Source: an uncultured Oscillospiraceae bacterium
Lineage (GTDB): Bacteria > Bacillota > Clostridia > Oscillospirales > Oscillospiraceae
DNA length: 12,375 nucleotides
Assembly (NCBI GenBank): GCA_934546725.1
Contig: CAKTED010000016.1
Coordinates: 1-12,375 of the forward strand
Direction: 5' to 3'
A program made the translations under genes and the position numbers. Below the pieces are notes generated by a model that did not search any database, had not been told where the DNA came from, and saw only the letters and a program-made list of their open reading frames with translations. Shown here piece after piece: positions 1 to 7,888 of this stretch. Each line of letters starts with the position of its first letter. Position 1 is the stretch's first letter.

Positions 1-51
1 CTCGCCGTTAAAACATCGCTCCGTAAATCTTGTTGCTTCTTCCGGATTCAT
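1..51 (-). CDS. 5' end of an unidentified minus-strand gene (partial, 17 codons)
   Basis: An ATG (complement of 49-51) opens a frame that runs off the left edge and reads MNPEEATRFTERCFNGE. A perfect AGGAGG (complement of 60-65) lies 8 nt upstream, so the start is well supported even though only 17 residues are visible. The gene lies 147 nt downstream of the molybdenum hydroxylase on the same strand and could be part of the same unit. The 'RCFNGE' stretch vaguely recalls the N-terminus of GltD-like iron-sulfur/FAD oxidoreductases, which would make sense as an electron partner for a hydroxylase lacking its own FAD domain. This is a weak impression from 17 residues and no function is assigned. 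Confidence 0.7.
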   Translation of the reverse strand, partial: MNPEEATRFTERCFNGE

Positions 52-120
52 GGATAAGTCCTCCTGTATAAAGACTTTTGAAAAACGGCTCGAAAAAAAA
101 CAGCCGCTCATTAAACAACA

Positions 121-145
121 GGCAGGGTATGATTCATACCCTGCC
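121..145. terminator. Perfect hairpin between the hydroxylase and the next gene
   Basis: GGCAGGGTAT at 121-130 and ATACCCTGCC at 136-145 form a perfect 10-bp stem with a 5-nt loop, 53 nt past the hydroxylase stop. Read on the minus strand it is followed by the moderately U-rich TGTTGTTT, so it could be a terminator or attenuator for the hydroxylase transcript. A second, weaker stem (CGGCT/AGCCG, about 86-106, A-rich loop) lies just beyond and is followed on the minus strand by TTTTTC. The U-tract is imperfect, so read-through into the gene at 1-51 is possible. Confidence 0.5.
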
Positions 146-198
146 TATTGTATCACAGAAAAGCGAAAAATGCTTCTCAAAATTTTAATTTTTTACGA

Positions 199-3030
199 TC
201 AGATGGGATTTGCCTTGATGTACTCAAGCTCCTCGTTGAAGTCGGAGCCAAGCCAGTACGGTTCGGGAGTAAGATCCTCGCCGCGCTCCTTCTTCGCAAG
301 AGCCTCCTTGACCTTGTCAGGAGTTGCGGGAAGAGCGTAGATACGAACGCCGATGGCGTTGTTGATGGCGTTGATAACTGCCATATGGCCGGAGCTCTGG
401 AAGCACTCGGAGCAGCCTGCGGAGCCCTGGGGACCAAGCGGACGAGGAGTCTCAAGGTAGAGAACGTTGAAGTCATCGGGAATAGCGTCGATCTGAGGAA
501 CGCCGCAGCCCGCGATGGTGTTGTACTTCTTCGTCTGCTCATAGTCCTCGCTGAGAGCGAAGCCGATGGAGTGGGAAAGTCCGCCGTAGGCCTGGCCGTC
601 AACTGCAAGCTTGTTGCCGATGGTTCCAACGTCCGCCGCGCAGGTATACTTGAGAACCTGGGTCTTGCCGGTGTTTACGTCAACCTCGACGAGGCAGGTG
701 TTTACGCCGTACATGAACTCGGCGTCCTTATCGCCCTCGCCGGAGTTGGGATCGATTCCGGGAGGCAGGCCAAGACCAAACTGGTCATAGTGACCGATGT
801 ACTTGGTGGGAATGCCCTCGGCGACCATCTCGTCATAGGTGCGGTATGTGCCGTCCGCCTTGCGCATGGCATCCATGAGCTTGTTGCAGCCGTCTATGAT
901 GGCGTTGCCGGTCATGTAGTGCTGACGGCTTGCGGCGGAAATGCCGGAGTCGGGGCAGCGGGGCAGCTCGTTCATGACGAGGTGAACCTGGCTGGCCTTG
1001 ATGCCAAGAGGCTCAAGAGCCTTGACGGTGTGGGTAAGAGCGCCGATGTCGCCGCCCTGGCCAACGTCCTCCCAGGTGTTGTAGTTGGTGACGGTTCCGT
1101 CCGGATTGAGCTCAATGGCGCAGTCGGAGGAATCTATGAAGCCGATGGTGCAGAGGAAGCCGCCAAGGCTGACACCAACGCCCATGTGCTTACCCTCGGC
1201 CTTGCCCTTTTCAGCCAAAGCCTTATACTCATCGTAGTAGGGCTTGATCATCTCAAGCAGCCTGGGATAGGGATAAGCCTTGTAGGGACGGCTGTTTATG
1301 GTCTCGTCGCCGGGGCGGGCGCAGTTCTTGTAGCGGAACTCCCAGGGATCCATGCCGATCTTCTCGGCGGCCATATCGATGAGAGCCTCGGTGGTGGTGT
1401 AGATCTGGGGAGCGCCGAAGCCGCGGTACGCGGTGTTGAAGGCGTGGTTCGTGGCGACGCCGCGAACAAGACCCTTGAAGTTGGGGATATTGTAGCCGTG
1501 GAAGCCGACGGTGACGAGGTTGTTGAAGATTTTGCCGGCAACGACGGCGTATGCGCCGTGGTCAAGGCCGCAGTCATACTCGGCGGCGAGAATCTTGCCA
1601 TCCTTATCAACGGCGATCTTGCCGTTGGTGTAGGTGGCGGAGCGCTTGCCGGTCATGTGGTTGAACTCATCCCAGCTCAGGGACAGGCTGCAGGGGCAGT
1701 CAAGCACGAGAGTGGCAAGAGCGCAGAGAACGTAGGTGCTGGGAGTGATGGCGTAGCCGAAGGCGCCGCCGGCCGGGTTCATGATCATGCGGATATTCTC
1801 TTTGGGGTAGTTGAGACCGAGCGCTATGGTATCGGTACACTCGGTGAGAGCCTGAACCTTACACTGAAGGGTGAGCATTCCGTCAGGATCAAAGTAGGAA
1901 ATGATGCTGTCTGACTCGATGGGCAGGTGGGGCTCATGCTGAGAATGGAAGCTGCCCTCAATGACGTAATCGGCATCCTCAAAGACCTCCTCGGGATCCT
2001 CTCCCTTGAAAACGGGCTGCTCCATGTAGAAGTTGGGCATTGCCTCGAAGAGCTGAACGGCGTTGGGAGCCGCAGCCTCGGGCAGGGTGGTGTAAACGGG
2101 CAGAGGCTCAAGATTCTGCTTTACCTTCTTTGCGGCCTCTCGCGCATGCTCACGGGTGTCAGCGCAGACGAGCGCGACAACGTCGCCCTTGCGGCAGACC
2201 TTCTTGCCGCAGATGACGGGGAACACGGTGAGCGCGTTGCCCTTCTGGCGCTGAACAATGGCGGGAACCTCCATGTTGTTGTCGCCGGGGACGTCCTTTG
2301 CGGTGAGAACTCTGATAACGCCGGGCATCTTCTCGGCCTCGGAGGTATCAATGCTGATGATGTTGGCGTGCAGAGACTCGGAGAGAACGACAGCCAGGTG
2401 AACGACTCCCTCCGGAACCTTCAGCTCAATGTCGTTGCCATAGTCGGCAAGGCCGAGAACCTTGGGAAGAGCGGCCGGACGGGGGTGGGCAGAGCCGTAG
2501 ATATCCTTCTCGCCGTCGAAATCATAGGTGATGTCCGCCATGGTCTTCTCGCCGCGCATGACGGCGGCGGCGGCCATAACGGCGTCTACGATCGGCTTGT
2601 AGCCGGTACAGCGGCAGACGTTCTTATGTACGCGGAACCATTCGCGGACCTCCTCGCGGGTGGGGTTGGGGTTTTTGGAGAGAAGTCCGTAGGCAGACAT
2701 GATAAAGCCGGGGGTGCAGAAGCCGCACTGAACGCCTCCGTAGGTTATCCACGCCTGCTGCAGGGGGTGAAGGTTGGCGGCGGTGCCAAGACCCTCGATG
2801 GTGATGATCTGTGCGTGCTCCTCAACGGTCTTCATCTTTTTGGTGCAGGAGCGGATGACCTCGCCATTATAGATAATGGAGCAGGCTCCGCAGACGCCAA
2901 TGCCGCAGCCTACCTTTACGCCGGTGAGGCCCATGCGGCGAAGAACCGTGGAAAGAGTGTCCTTCTCGGGGTCATAGACAACGGGTCTTTCAACGCCGTT
3001 TATGTCTATGCGCAGTCTCTGAAGTTTCAT
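199..3030 (-). CDS. Molybdenum hydroxylase, Mop-type aldehyde oxidoreductase (fused 2Fe-2S and Mo-cofactor domains)
   Basis: This 943-residue protein belongs to the xanthine oxidase family and by recall aligns over its whole length with Desulfovibrio gigas aldehyde oxidoreductase (about 907 aa), which oxidises aldehydes to acids with a Mo-cytosine-dinucleotide cofactor. Cys42, 47, 50 and 62 ligate a plant-type [2Fe-2S] cluster. Cys102, 105, 139 and 141 (CGFC...CRC) form the second, helical-domain cluster. The Mo part shows GGAFGY, AYRGFGAPQ, EDVGQGGDIG and the C-terminal GSAGCSE, whose Glu875 matches the catalytic glutamate. There is no FAD domain, as in Mop, so electrons presumably leave to a ferredoxin, flavodoxin or separate flavoprotein in the cytoplasm. 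The ATG at 3030 is chosen because AAAGGAG precedes it; an upstream ATG at 3078 lacks this. About 31 residues extend past the Mop C-terminus. The substrate is inferred only at the aldehyde/N-heterocycle level. Confidence 0.93.
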   Translation of the reverse strand: MKLQRLRIDINGVERPVVYDPEKDTLSTVLRRMGLTGVKVGCGIGVCGACSIIYNGEVIRSCTKKMKTVEEHAQIITIEGLGTAANLHPLQQAWITYGGVQCGFCTPGFIMSAYGLLSKNPNPTREEVREWFRVHKNVCRCTGYKPIVDAVMAAAAVMRGEKTMADITYDFDGEKDIYGSAHPRPAALPKVLGLADYGNDIELKVPEGVVHLAVVLSESLHANIISIDTSEAEKMPGVIRVLTAKDVPGDNNMEVPAIVQRQKGNALTVFPVICGKKVCRKGDVVALVCADTREHAREAAKKVKQNLEPLPVYTTLPEAAAPNAVQLFEAMPNFYMEQPVFKGEDPEEVFEDADYVIEGSFHSQHEPHLPIESDSIISYFDPDGMLTLQCKVQALTECTDTIALGLNYPKENIRMIMNPAGGAFGYAITPSTYVLCALATLVLDCPCSLSLSWDEFNHMTGKRSATYTNGKIAVDKDGKILAAEYDCGLDHGAYAVVAGKIFNNLVTVGFHGYNIPNFKGLVRGVATNHAFNTAYRGFGAPQIYTTTEALIDMAAEKIGMDPWEFRYKNCARPGDETINSRPYKAYPYPRLLEMIKPYYDEYKALAEKGKAEGKHMGVGVSLGGFLCTIGFIDSSDCAIELNPDGTVTNYNTWEDVGQGGDIGALTHTVKALEPLGIKASQVHLVMNELPRCPDSGISAASRQHYMTGNAIIDGCNKLMDAMRKADGTYRTYDEMVAEGIPTKYIGHYDQFGLGLPPGIDPNSGEGDKDAEFMYGVNTCLVEVDVNTGKTQVLKYTCAADVGTIGNKLAVDGQAYGGLSHSIGFALSEDYEQTKKYNTIAGCGVPQIDAIPDDFNVLYLETPRPLGPQGSAGCSECFQSSGHMAVINAINNAIGVRIYALPATPDKVKEALAKKERGEDLTPEPYWLGSDFNEELEYIKANPI

Positions 3031-3093
3031 ATGTTCTCCTTTCCGTATCCTTGAGTACGTTGTGGGTGTTTTAAGCAAACATAGTGACTCAAT

Positions 3094-3130
3094 ATAAGCT
3101 TATTATAATATGATTTTGCCTTATGTGCAA
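3094..3130 (-). promoter_or_regulatory. Candidate promoter of the molybdenum hydroxylase
   Basis: On the minus strand a consensus -10 TATAAT (complement of 3102-3107) follows a weak -35 TTGCAC (complement of 3125-3130) with a 17-nt spacer. The perfect 10-bp palindrome ATAAGCTTAT (3094-3103) overlaps the -10 edge and start-point region and could be an operator. Transcription would begin near 3095, leaving a leader of about 65 nt. The -10 is convincing; the -35 and operator are tentative. Confidence 0.5.
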
Positions 3131-3290
3131 TATCAATTTGCAATTTTTTGATGTCAAACCGCCCAGAAAAGCCGCCGATATGGGAAAATATTATACTTAA
3201 TTGCATATAATGGAGAACAAAGACAAAAGCGAACAAATTCATGTTTTTGCGGCGGAAAAGCTTTTTGCCATCTTTGCGCGTTTAAGGATA

Positions 3291-3319
3291 TTGACTATTG
3301 CTGAAGTTGTTACTATAAT
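3291..3319 (+). promoter_or_regulatory. Sigma-A promoter of the EamA transporter
   Basis: TTGACT (3291-3296) and TATAAT (3314-3319) are separated by exactly 17 nt, a near-consensus housekeeping promoter. Transcription should start near 3326. That is only about 5 nt before the first in-frame ATG (3331) and supports use of the second ATG at 3352. Confidence 0.82.
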
Positions 3320-3351
3320 CCAGTGTATCGATGGAAAGAAAGGAAAAGAAA

Positions 3352-4257
3352 ATGAAATTCAGAGAGATGAAGGGCAATATTCTGCTGCTGATAACCGCGC
3401 TCATATGGGGCAGCGCCTTCGTGGCGCAGAGCGTCGGCATGGAGCATATAGGGGCGTTTACGTTCCAGTGTACGCGTTCGCTTGTCGGCTCGGCTGTGCT
3501 CGTGCCGGTGTTCCTCATAAAGGATGCCGTGAAAAAAAGAAGCGGCGCCTGCGCAGAGGCGAAGAAGAGCAGCAGAGCAACGCTTTGGAAGGCCGGAGTG
3601 ATTTGCGGCATTATAATGACGGTAGCGTCGAATCTCCAGCAGGTCGGGATACAGTATACAACGGCGGGCAAGGCGGGCTTTATTACTGCGCTTTACATAG
3701 TCATAGTGCCGGTGCTTGGACTGTTTATGGGCAAAAAGCTGTCAGCGAGAATATGGCTGTGCATTGCAATGGCGCTCGTGGGGCTTTATCTTCTGAGCAT
3801 GACCGGGGGCTTCAGACTGTCAAAGGGCGATACGCTCGTGCTTTTGTGCGCGGTTGCGTTTTCGTTCCATATTGTAACGGTGGATCATTATGTGTCGCTC
3901 GTGGACGGCGTTAAGCTCTCATGCATTCAGTTCATGGTATGCGGCGTGCTTTCGGGAATAATGATGCTGATATTTGAAAGGCCGACACTTTCGGGGCTTG
4001 CGGCCGCCGCAGGGCCTGTACTTTACGCGGGCGTTCTGTCATGCGGAGTAGGCTATACCTTCCAGATAATAGGACAGAAATACACAAAGCCGACGGTGGC
4101 GTCGCTGCTGATGAGCCTTGAGTCTGTTTTTGCAGTTATAGCCGGAATGCTCGTGCTGCATGAAATACCTGCGGCGCGCGAGACTGTGGGCTGCGTTATC
4201 ATGTTTGCGGCGATAATCATAACCCAGCTGCCGGAGCGGAAAAAGGCTGTGGCCTGA
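3352..4257 (+). CDS. DMT-superfamily EamA transporter
   Basis: This is a 301-residue, highly hydrophobic protein with about ten predicted membrane segments in two tandem EamA halves (roughly residues 5-140 and 150-295). The opening GNILLLITALIWGSAF is characteristic, and the second half has the usual Gly/Ala-rich helices (GVGYTFQIIGQKY, LLMSLESVFAVIAGM). Members of this drug/metabolite transporter superfamily sit in the cytoplasmic membrane and usually export amino acids, nucleosides or other small metabolites; the substrate cannot be read from sequence. The ATG at 3352 is preferred over 3331 because AAAGGA (3339-3344) lies 7 nt upstream and the promoter would leave 3331 almost leaderless. 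It is monocistronic, with its own promoter and terminator, and divergent from the hydroxylase. Confidence 0.93.
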   Translation: MKFREMKGNILLLITALIWGSAFVAQSVGMEHIGAFTFQCTRSLVGSAVLVPVFLIKDAVKKRSGACAEAKKSSRATLWKAGVICGIIMTVASNLQQVGIQYTTAGKAGFITALYIVIVPVLGLFMGKKLSARIWLCIAMALVGLYLLSMTGGFRLSKGDTLVLLCAVAFSFHIVTVDHYVSLVDGVKLSCIQFMVCGVLSGIMMLIFERPTLSGLAAAAGPVLYAGVLSCGVGYTFQIIGQKYTKPTVASLLMSLESVFAVIAGMLVLHEIPAARETVGCVIMFAAIIITQLPERKKAVA

Positions 4258-4274
4258 TGTGGAGCGCATAATGG

Positions 4275-4313
4275 AAAAGGGTCGGACGAGCTGTGCTTCG
4301 TCTGACCCTTTTT
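4275..4313. terminator. Rho-independent terminator after the EamA transporter
   Basis: AAAAGGGTCGGACGA (4275-4289) pairs with TCGTCTGACCCTTTT (4298-4312), with one G-T wobble and an 8-nt loop, and ends in a T run starting 17 nt after the transporter stop. Because the stem has flanking A and T runs it could also stop the zinc-ribbon transcript arriving from the other side. Confidence 0.9.
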
Positions 4314-4362
4314 GTGCTGTTCTGGAGTATGTGGAGTCGTTTCCGTGGAGGAACCATTCGTT

Positions 4363-4502
4363 GGATTCTTCGGTCGCTTCGCTCCCTCTGAATGACGTGC
4401 GGGAGGTGAAGTGCGCAGCGGGGGCGGCGGTAACGTGGACGTGGAGACCCGAGGTTTCCGTCATTCAGAGGGCGAAGCCCGTGGAATCCCCCACGCAGGG
4501 GC
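4363..4502. repeat. Interspersed repeat with inverted arms, copy A (complete)
   Basis: The left arm 4363-4397 runs from GGATTCTTCGG to CTCCCTCTGAATGACG. The right arm 4459-4492 runs from CGTCATTCAGAGGGCG to GTGGAATCCCCC and is an imperfect reverse complement of the left. The interior after the left arm (TGCGGGAGGTGAAGTGCGCA) matches the corresponding interior of the copy at 8829-9007, so this is one repeat family. No coding potential is evident. It lies in the tail-to-tail gap between the transporter and the zinc-ribbon gene. Confidence 0.85.
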
Positions 4503-4531
4503 ACACGCGTCAATATCAGCCGCGCGAAGGC

Positions 4532-5302
4532 TTATTCAAAGTAATCCTGTATGAGCTTTGACGAGCAGATCATTGCCACGCCGATGCATATTGTCCCGAA
4601 AGCGGCTATAAATGCGTTTATGCTGCCAAAGGCGGTGAATATCGAAAGGCAGTCAATAATGCCGACGACCAGCATCCAGATGCGAACGGTGCGCGCCTTT
4701 ACGGCGCAGCCGCCGGAGAAGGCGCAGGCATACAGCGAGCGGGCGAATTTATACGCGTTGTAAAAGCAGAAAATGTTGATGAACGCCATAGCGCAGGAAA
4801 TAAGAATGAGCAGAAAGCCTATGGCAATGGAGACCGCCACTGTAAGACCGGAGTAGTCGGTGAAAATGTTGAAATAGGGGACGTAGCTGAAGAAATACGG
4901 AATGGCGGAGGAAATGAACATCACGATGAGACCGCCAATAAACAGAAGACCGACGCAGACCCAGAGAATTATCCATATCGCCATGAGAAAGCCGTAGTTC
5001 ATTTTCATGCCCGTGGGCTTGAAAGGAGCGGTTGTCGACGTGGCGGAGGCGTAAAGCAGCCACAGCGATATGGAGAACAGAATGGCAAAAAGATTGAAGC
5101 TTGACGAGACAAGGCTGAGTACGGCGCCCGCCGTGACGAGAATGGTCATTATGAGAAAAAGCTGCGAGGAAAAGGCGGCGCGAAGCGTATCAACGTTTAT
5201 GAACCGGCCGCCGCCAGTGGTTGCGTGCTCCTCGCCCCAGCCGCAGTTGGGGCAGAAGCGTCCCTGCTCGGGGAGCTGATTGCCGCATTTTGGACAAAAC
5301 AT
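4532..5302 (-). CDS. Zinc-ribbon integral membrane protein of unknown function
   Basis: This 256-residue protein starts with a zinc ribbon (Cys3, Cys6, Cys17, Cys20 in two CPxCG-type knuckles). A short Gly-rich linker follows, then about six hydrophobic segments (roughly 47-66, 69-86, 105-131, 152-180, 207-226, 228-247). The architecture is common in Firmicutes 'zinc-ribbon domain-containing' membrane proteins, whose role is mostly unknown. Start ATG 5302 has AAAGGAG 9 nt upstream. Only 24 nt separate it from the stop of the glycyl radical enzyme, with no terminator between, so the two are probably co-transcribed. Whether it serves the enzyme is unknown. Its 3' end faces repeat copy A. Confidence 0.88.
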   Translation of the reverse strand: MFCPKCGNQLPEQGRFCPNCGWGEEHATTGGGRFINVDTLRAAFSSQLFLIMTILVTAGAVLSLVSSSFNLFAILFSISLWLLYASATSTTAPFKPTGMKMNYGFLMAIWIILWVCVGLLFIGGLIVMFISSAIPYFFSYVPYFNIFTDYSGLTVAVSIAIGFLLILISCAMAFINIFCFYNAYKFARSLYACAFSGGCAVKARTVRIWMLVVGIIDCLSIFTAFGSINAFIAAFGTICIGVAMICSSKLIQDYFE

Positions 5303-5326
5303 GAAATGTCGCTCCTTTTATATATT

Positions 5327-7774
5327 TTAAAGAGAATTTTCGGTCCTGTGGATCAGGTCGTTCTGCATGTCTGTGCCAAGCTCAACGAAATAGGCGGAAT
5401 AGCCCGCGATGCGGACGACGAGGTCGCGGTACGTCTCGGGATCGGCCTGCGCGGCGCGCATCGTGTCCGCGGAGACGATGTTGTACTGCACCTCAAGGCC
5501 GCCTTCGTCAAAATACGTCTTCGTCATTTCGATGAGAGAATCCTTTGCCGATTCCGTGTTCACGGCGGAGGGATGAATGCGCAGATTCAGCGCGATACCG
5601 TCCATATAGCGGCTCTGATCGTATACGAGGGAGGAGTTGAAAACGGCGGTGGGGCCGCTCTTGTCTCTGCCCTGAGCGGGAGAGGCGGCGTCTGCGATGG
5701 GCTCGCCGGTCCTGCGGCCGTCCGGCGTGGCCCAGGTGGTGTAGCCCTGAGCTACGTGGTCCGCAGCACCGTAAAGGCCGGACTTGTAGTAGCGCGTGCG
5801 CTTGCTGTAACACTCACCGCAGATATTGTAGTAGAGGTCACAGATCCACTTCATTTCAATGTCCGCATACGGGTCGCCGTTGCCGAAGTGCGGGACCTCC
5901 GCCAGAATGCGCTGCCGCAGCTCCTCATAGCCCTCCCAGTTTGCCATGACGGCGTCATAAAGCTCGCGGGTGGTGCAGAGCTTTTTGTCAAAGCACATGT
6001 ATTTGATAGTCGTGAGCGAGTCGGCTATCGTTGCAAGACCGGTGGCGGTGCCGCCGTAGGAATTATACTTGCAGCCGCCCTGAGCCGCATCGCGTCCCTT
6101 CTCCATGCAGCCCTCCATGGATATGGAAAGGTCGGCGTGGGTGCAGAGCCAGGTGGATATGTACTCGGTGTAGTTGTTAACGCTTACGAACCACTTGAGG
6201 ATATAGCGCGTCATCTGCTCAACGGCGTCGCGCACCTGCTCAATGGAGGTCATATCGTAAAGGTAGCCCGTGTGCAGCGGGGCCTGTTTGCCGTTGAAGG
6301 GGTTTATGCCGTTGTTTATCGCCATGTCGAAAACCACGCCGTAGTGAATGCTGGCGTGCGGCGCGTGAACGCCGTTGGGAGCGGGATAGTCCGTTCCGCA
6401 GCCTACGATCTCCTGACAGCCGATAACGCCGTAGTCGCGCGCATCCTTCAGCTCGAAGTTCAGCTCGCGGATAAGGCCGGGGATAATGACCTCGTCGTTC
6501 TGGAAAAGCGGCAGGCCGCCGACGAGCTTCGAGGTCTCGATGGCGCAGTGCCACAGCTCCTGCGGGGTGTTTTTATTGATGCGCAGGGAGATGGTCGGGT
6601 CATGCAGCAGCAGACGGCCGACGGTCTCGAGCACCATGAAGGTGACGGGGTTCGTTGCATCCTCGCCGGTGTCGGGGTCAACACCGCCTATGGTGGTGTG
6701 CTGATAGGTGTTGCCAATGCCGGTGGTCTGCGCAAGGCGGCCGAGGCCGCCGCCGTAGAAGCAGTTTGCCTTGAGAAAGAAGGCGTCCACTATCTCCTGC
6801 GCCTCGTCGAGAGTTATGCGGCCCTCCTCAAGATCCTTTTTGAGGAACGGCCATGTGTACTGGTCACAGCGGCCGAAGGAGGGGGAGGGGTAGCCGCCCG
6901 CTATCTGGAGCAGCAGCTGATACATCATCGTGAGCTGACAGGCCTCCCAGAAGGTGCGCGCGGGCTTTTCGGCGATCCACGCAAGGCCGTCGGCCATCAT
7001 TTCAAGCTCGGCGCGGCGTTTGGGATCCTGCTCGACCCTTGCCTTTTCGGCGCAGGTCTCGCCATAACGGCGGCAGAGCGCAGAGCCCGCGTCGCAGGCG
7101 AGCACGGCGGACTGATAGAACATGTATCTGTCCATGTCCTCGCCCATGATGTTGCCCTCGTGAGCGTCAAGAAAGGCCTGCGCCTGAGCGCGTATGGCGC
7201 CGTAGCCGACGTTTATTATCTTTTTGTAGCCCGCAACGAGGTGACCGACCGGGATCATCATAAGCCCCATGCCCTGGCCGTAATCCGAGGCGAGCAGCTC
7301 GGAAAATTCCTTATAGCCGTGCGGCTGCCAGGCCTCGGCCATCTGCATCATGAGCTTATCCTTCCAGTAATCCTGAATCTCGTTGAGCGCGTCGATATCC
7401 TCCTGACCGATGCAGAGGGCTATGCCGTCCTCGCGCTCGTTATTGTGATAAAGGCCGTCCTCGCGCTTTTCCCAGCCCTGCTGGGCAAGCGTATGAACAA
7501 AGCCCGCGCCCATCCAGACGGGGTCGCTCGTGGTCCCGCAGAAATATTTGCTCTTTGAGCCGACTATGAGCTCAAAATCCTCAACGGGGCAGGTAATGCG
7601 CTCACAGACGTATTTGAATATGAGCGGGCGCTGGATTATGGGGACGACATGCGCATAAAGCTTATGCGCCTCGGTGGAAAGAACGGTCCTTTCGGCGTCC
7701 GTCCTGATGCACCTGTCGCGGATGAGCTGGCGCATGTGAAGAATACGGTCGGTGGCAGGTCTGAATTTGTACAT
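5327..7774 (-). CDS. Glycyl radical enzyme of the PFL/decarboxylase/eliminase superfamily, subfamily unresolved
   Basis: This 815-residue protein has the full glycyl radical fold signature. The thiyl-radical cysteine lies in the loop motif GCQE (Cys453, Glu455). The motif ATPDGRRTGEPIAD (682-695) precedes SPAQGRD and GPTA. The radical-carrying C-terminal motif is RIAGYSAYFVEL with Gly791. Cys plus Glu at +2 is typical of dehydratases, C-N/C-S lyases and arylacetate decarboxylases. It argues against true pyruvate formate-lyase (adjacent Cys pair) and benzylsuccinate synthase. The substrate cannot be assigned. Such enzymes are cytoplasmic, oxygen-sensitive and need a radical-SAM activating enzyme, usually encoded next door; none is in this window. 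Start ATG 7774 is chosen because AAAGGAG lies 8 nt upstream; the frame itself is open to 7816. The zinc-ribbon gene follows after 24 nt. Confidence 0.93.
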   Translation of the reverse strand: MYKFRPATDRILHMRQLIRDRCIRTDAERTVLSTEAHKLYAHVVPIIQRPLIFKYVCERITCPVEDFELIVGSKSKYFCGTTSDPVWMGAGFVHTLAQQGWEKREDGLYHNNEREDGIALCIGQEDIDALNEIQDYWKDKLMMQMAEAWQPHGYKEFSELLASDYGQGMGLMMIPVGHLVAGYKKIINVGYGAIRAQAQAFLDAHEGNIMGEDMDRYMFYQSAVLACDAGSALCRRYGETCAEKARVEQDPKRRAELEMMADGLAWIAEKPARTFWEACQLTMMYQLLLQIAGGYPSPSFGRCDQYTWPFLKKDLEEGRITLDEAQEIVDAFFLKANCFYGGGLGRLAQTTGIGNTYQHTTIGGVDPDTGEDATNPVTFMVLETVGRLLLHDPTISLRINKNTPQELWHCAIETSKLVGGLPLFQNDEVIIPGLIRELNFELKDARDYGVIGCQEIVGCGTDYPAPNGVHAPHASIHYGVVFDMAINNGINPFNGKQAPLHTGYLYDMTSIEQVRDAVEQMTRYILKWFVSVNNYTEYISTWLCTHADLSISMEGCMEKGRDAAQGGCKYNSYGGTATGLATIADSLTTIKYMCFDKKLCTTRELYDAVMANWEGYEELRQRILAEVPHFGNGDPYADIEMKWICDLYYNICGECYSKRTRYYKSGLYGAADHVAQGYTTWATPDGRRTGEPIADAASPAQGRDKSGPTAVFNSSLVYDQSRYMDGIALNLRIHPSAVNTESAKDSLIEMTKTYFDEGGLEVQYNIVSADTMRAAQADPETYRDLVVRIAGYSAYFVELGTDMQNDLIHRTENSL

Positions 7775-7841
7775 ATGTCGGGCTCCTTTCATACCAATGG
7801 CGCCGGAAACCGCCATGCGAATATGTTTTTAAATATAAATT

Positions 7842-7870
7842 ATTTTACATCAGACTTTGTGAGATGTCCA
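7842..7870 (-). promoter_or_regulatory. Promoter of the glycyl radical enzyme unit
   Basis: On the minus strand a TGGACA -35 (complement of 7865-7870) and a TAAAAT -10 (complement of 7842-7847) are separated by 17 nt, each matching five of six consensus bases. The expected start near 7835 gives a leader of about 60 nt before the ribosome binding site. Confidence 0.7.
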
Positions 7871-7888
7871 CAGAAAAATATATGAAGC

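Noticed and set aside
148..3054. Two long plus-strand frames (588 and 375 codons) antisense to the molybdenum hydroxylase
   Set aside because: They are Ala/Gly/Val/Leu-rich translations of the complementary strand without domains, while the minus strand gives a full-length Mop-like enzyme with all cofactor motifs. Strong third-position bias keeps the antisense frame open.
3027..3242. 71-codon minus-strand frame overlapping the hydroxylase start and its upstream region
   Set aside because: It overlaps the hydroxylase promoter and start in another frame, with atypical composition and no supported start.
4217..4561. Several frames of about 100 codons on both strands between the transporter and the zinc-ribbon gene
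   Set aside because: They cross the terminator and repeat copy A and have no conserved protein features.
5225..7558. 777-codon plus-strand frame antisense to the glycyl radical enzyme
   Set aside because: Same cause: low-complexity shadow with no ribosome binding site or motif, opposite a gene with perfect glycyl radical signatures.
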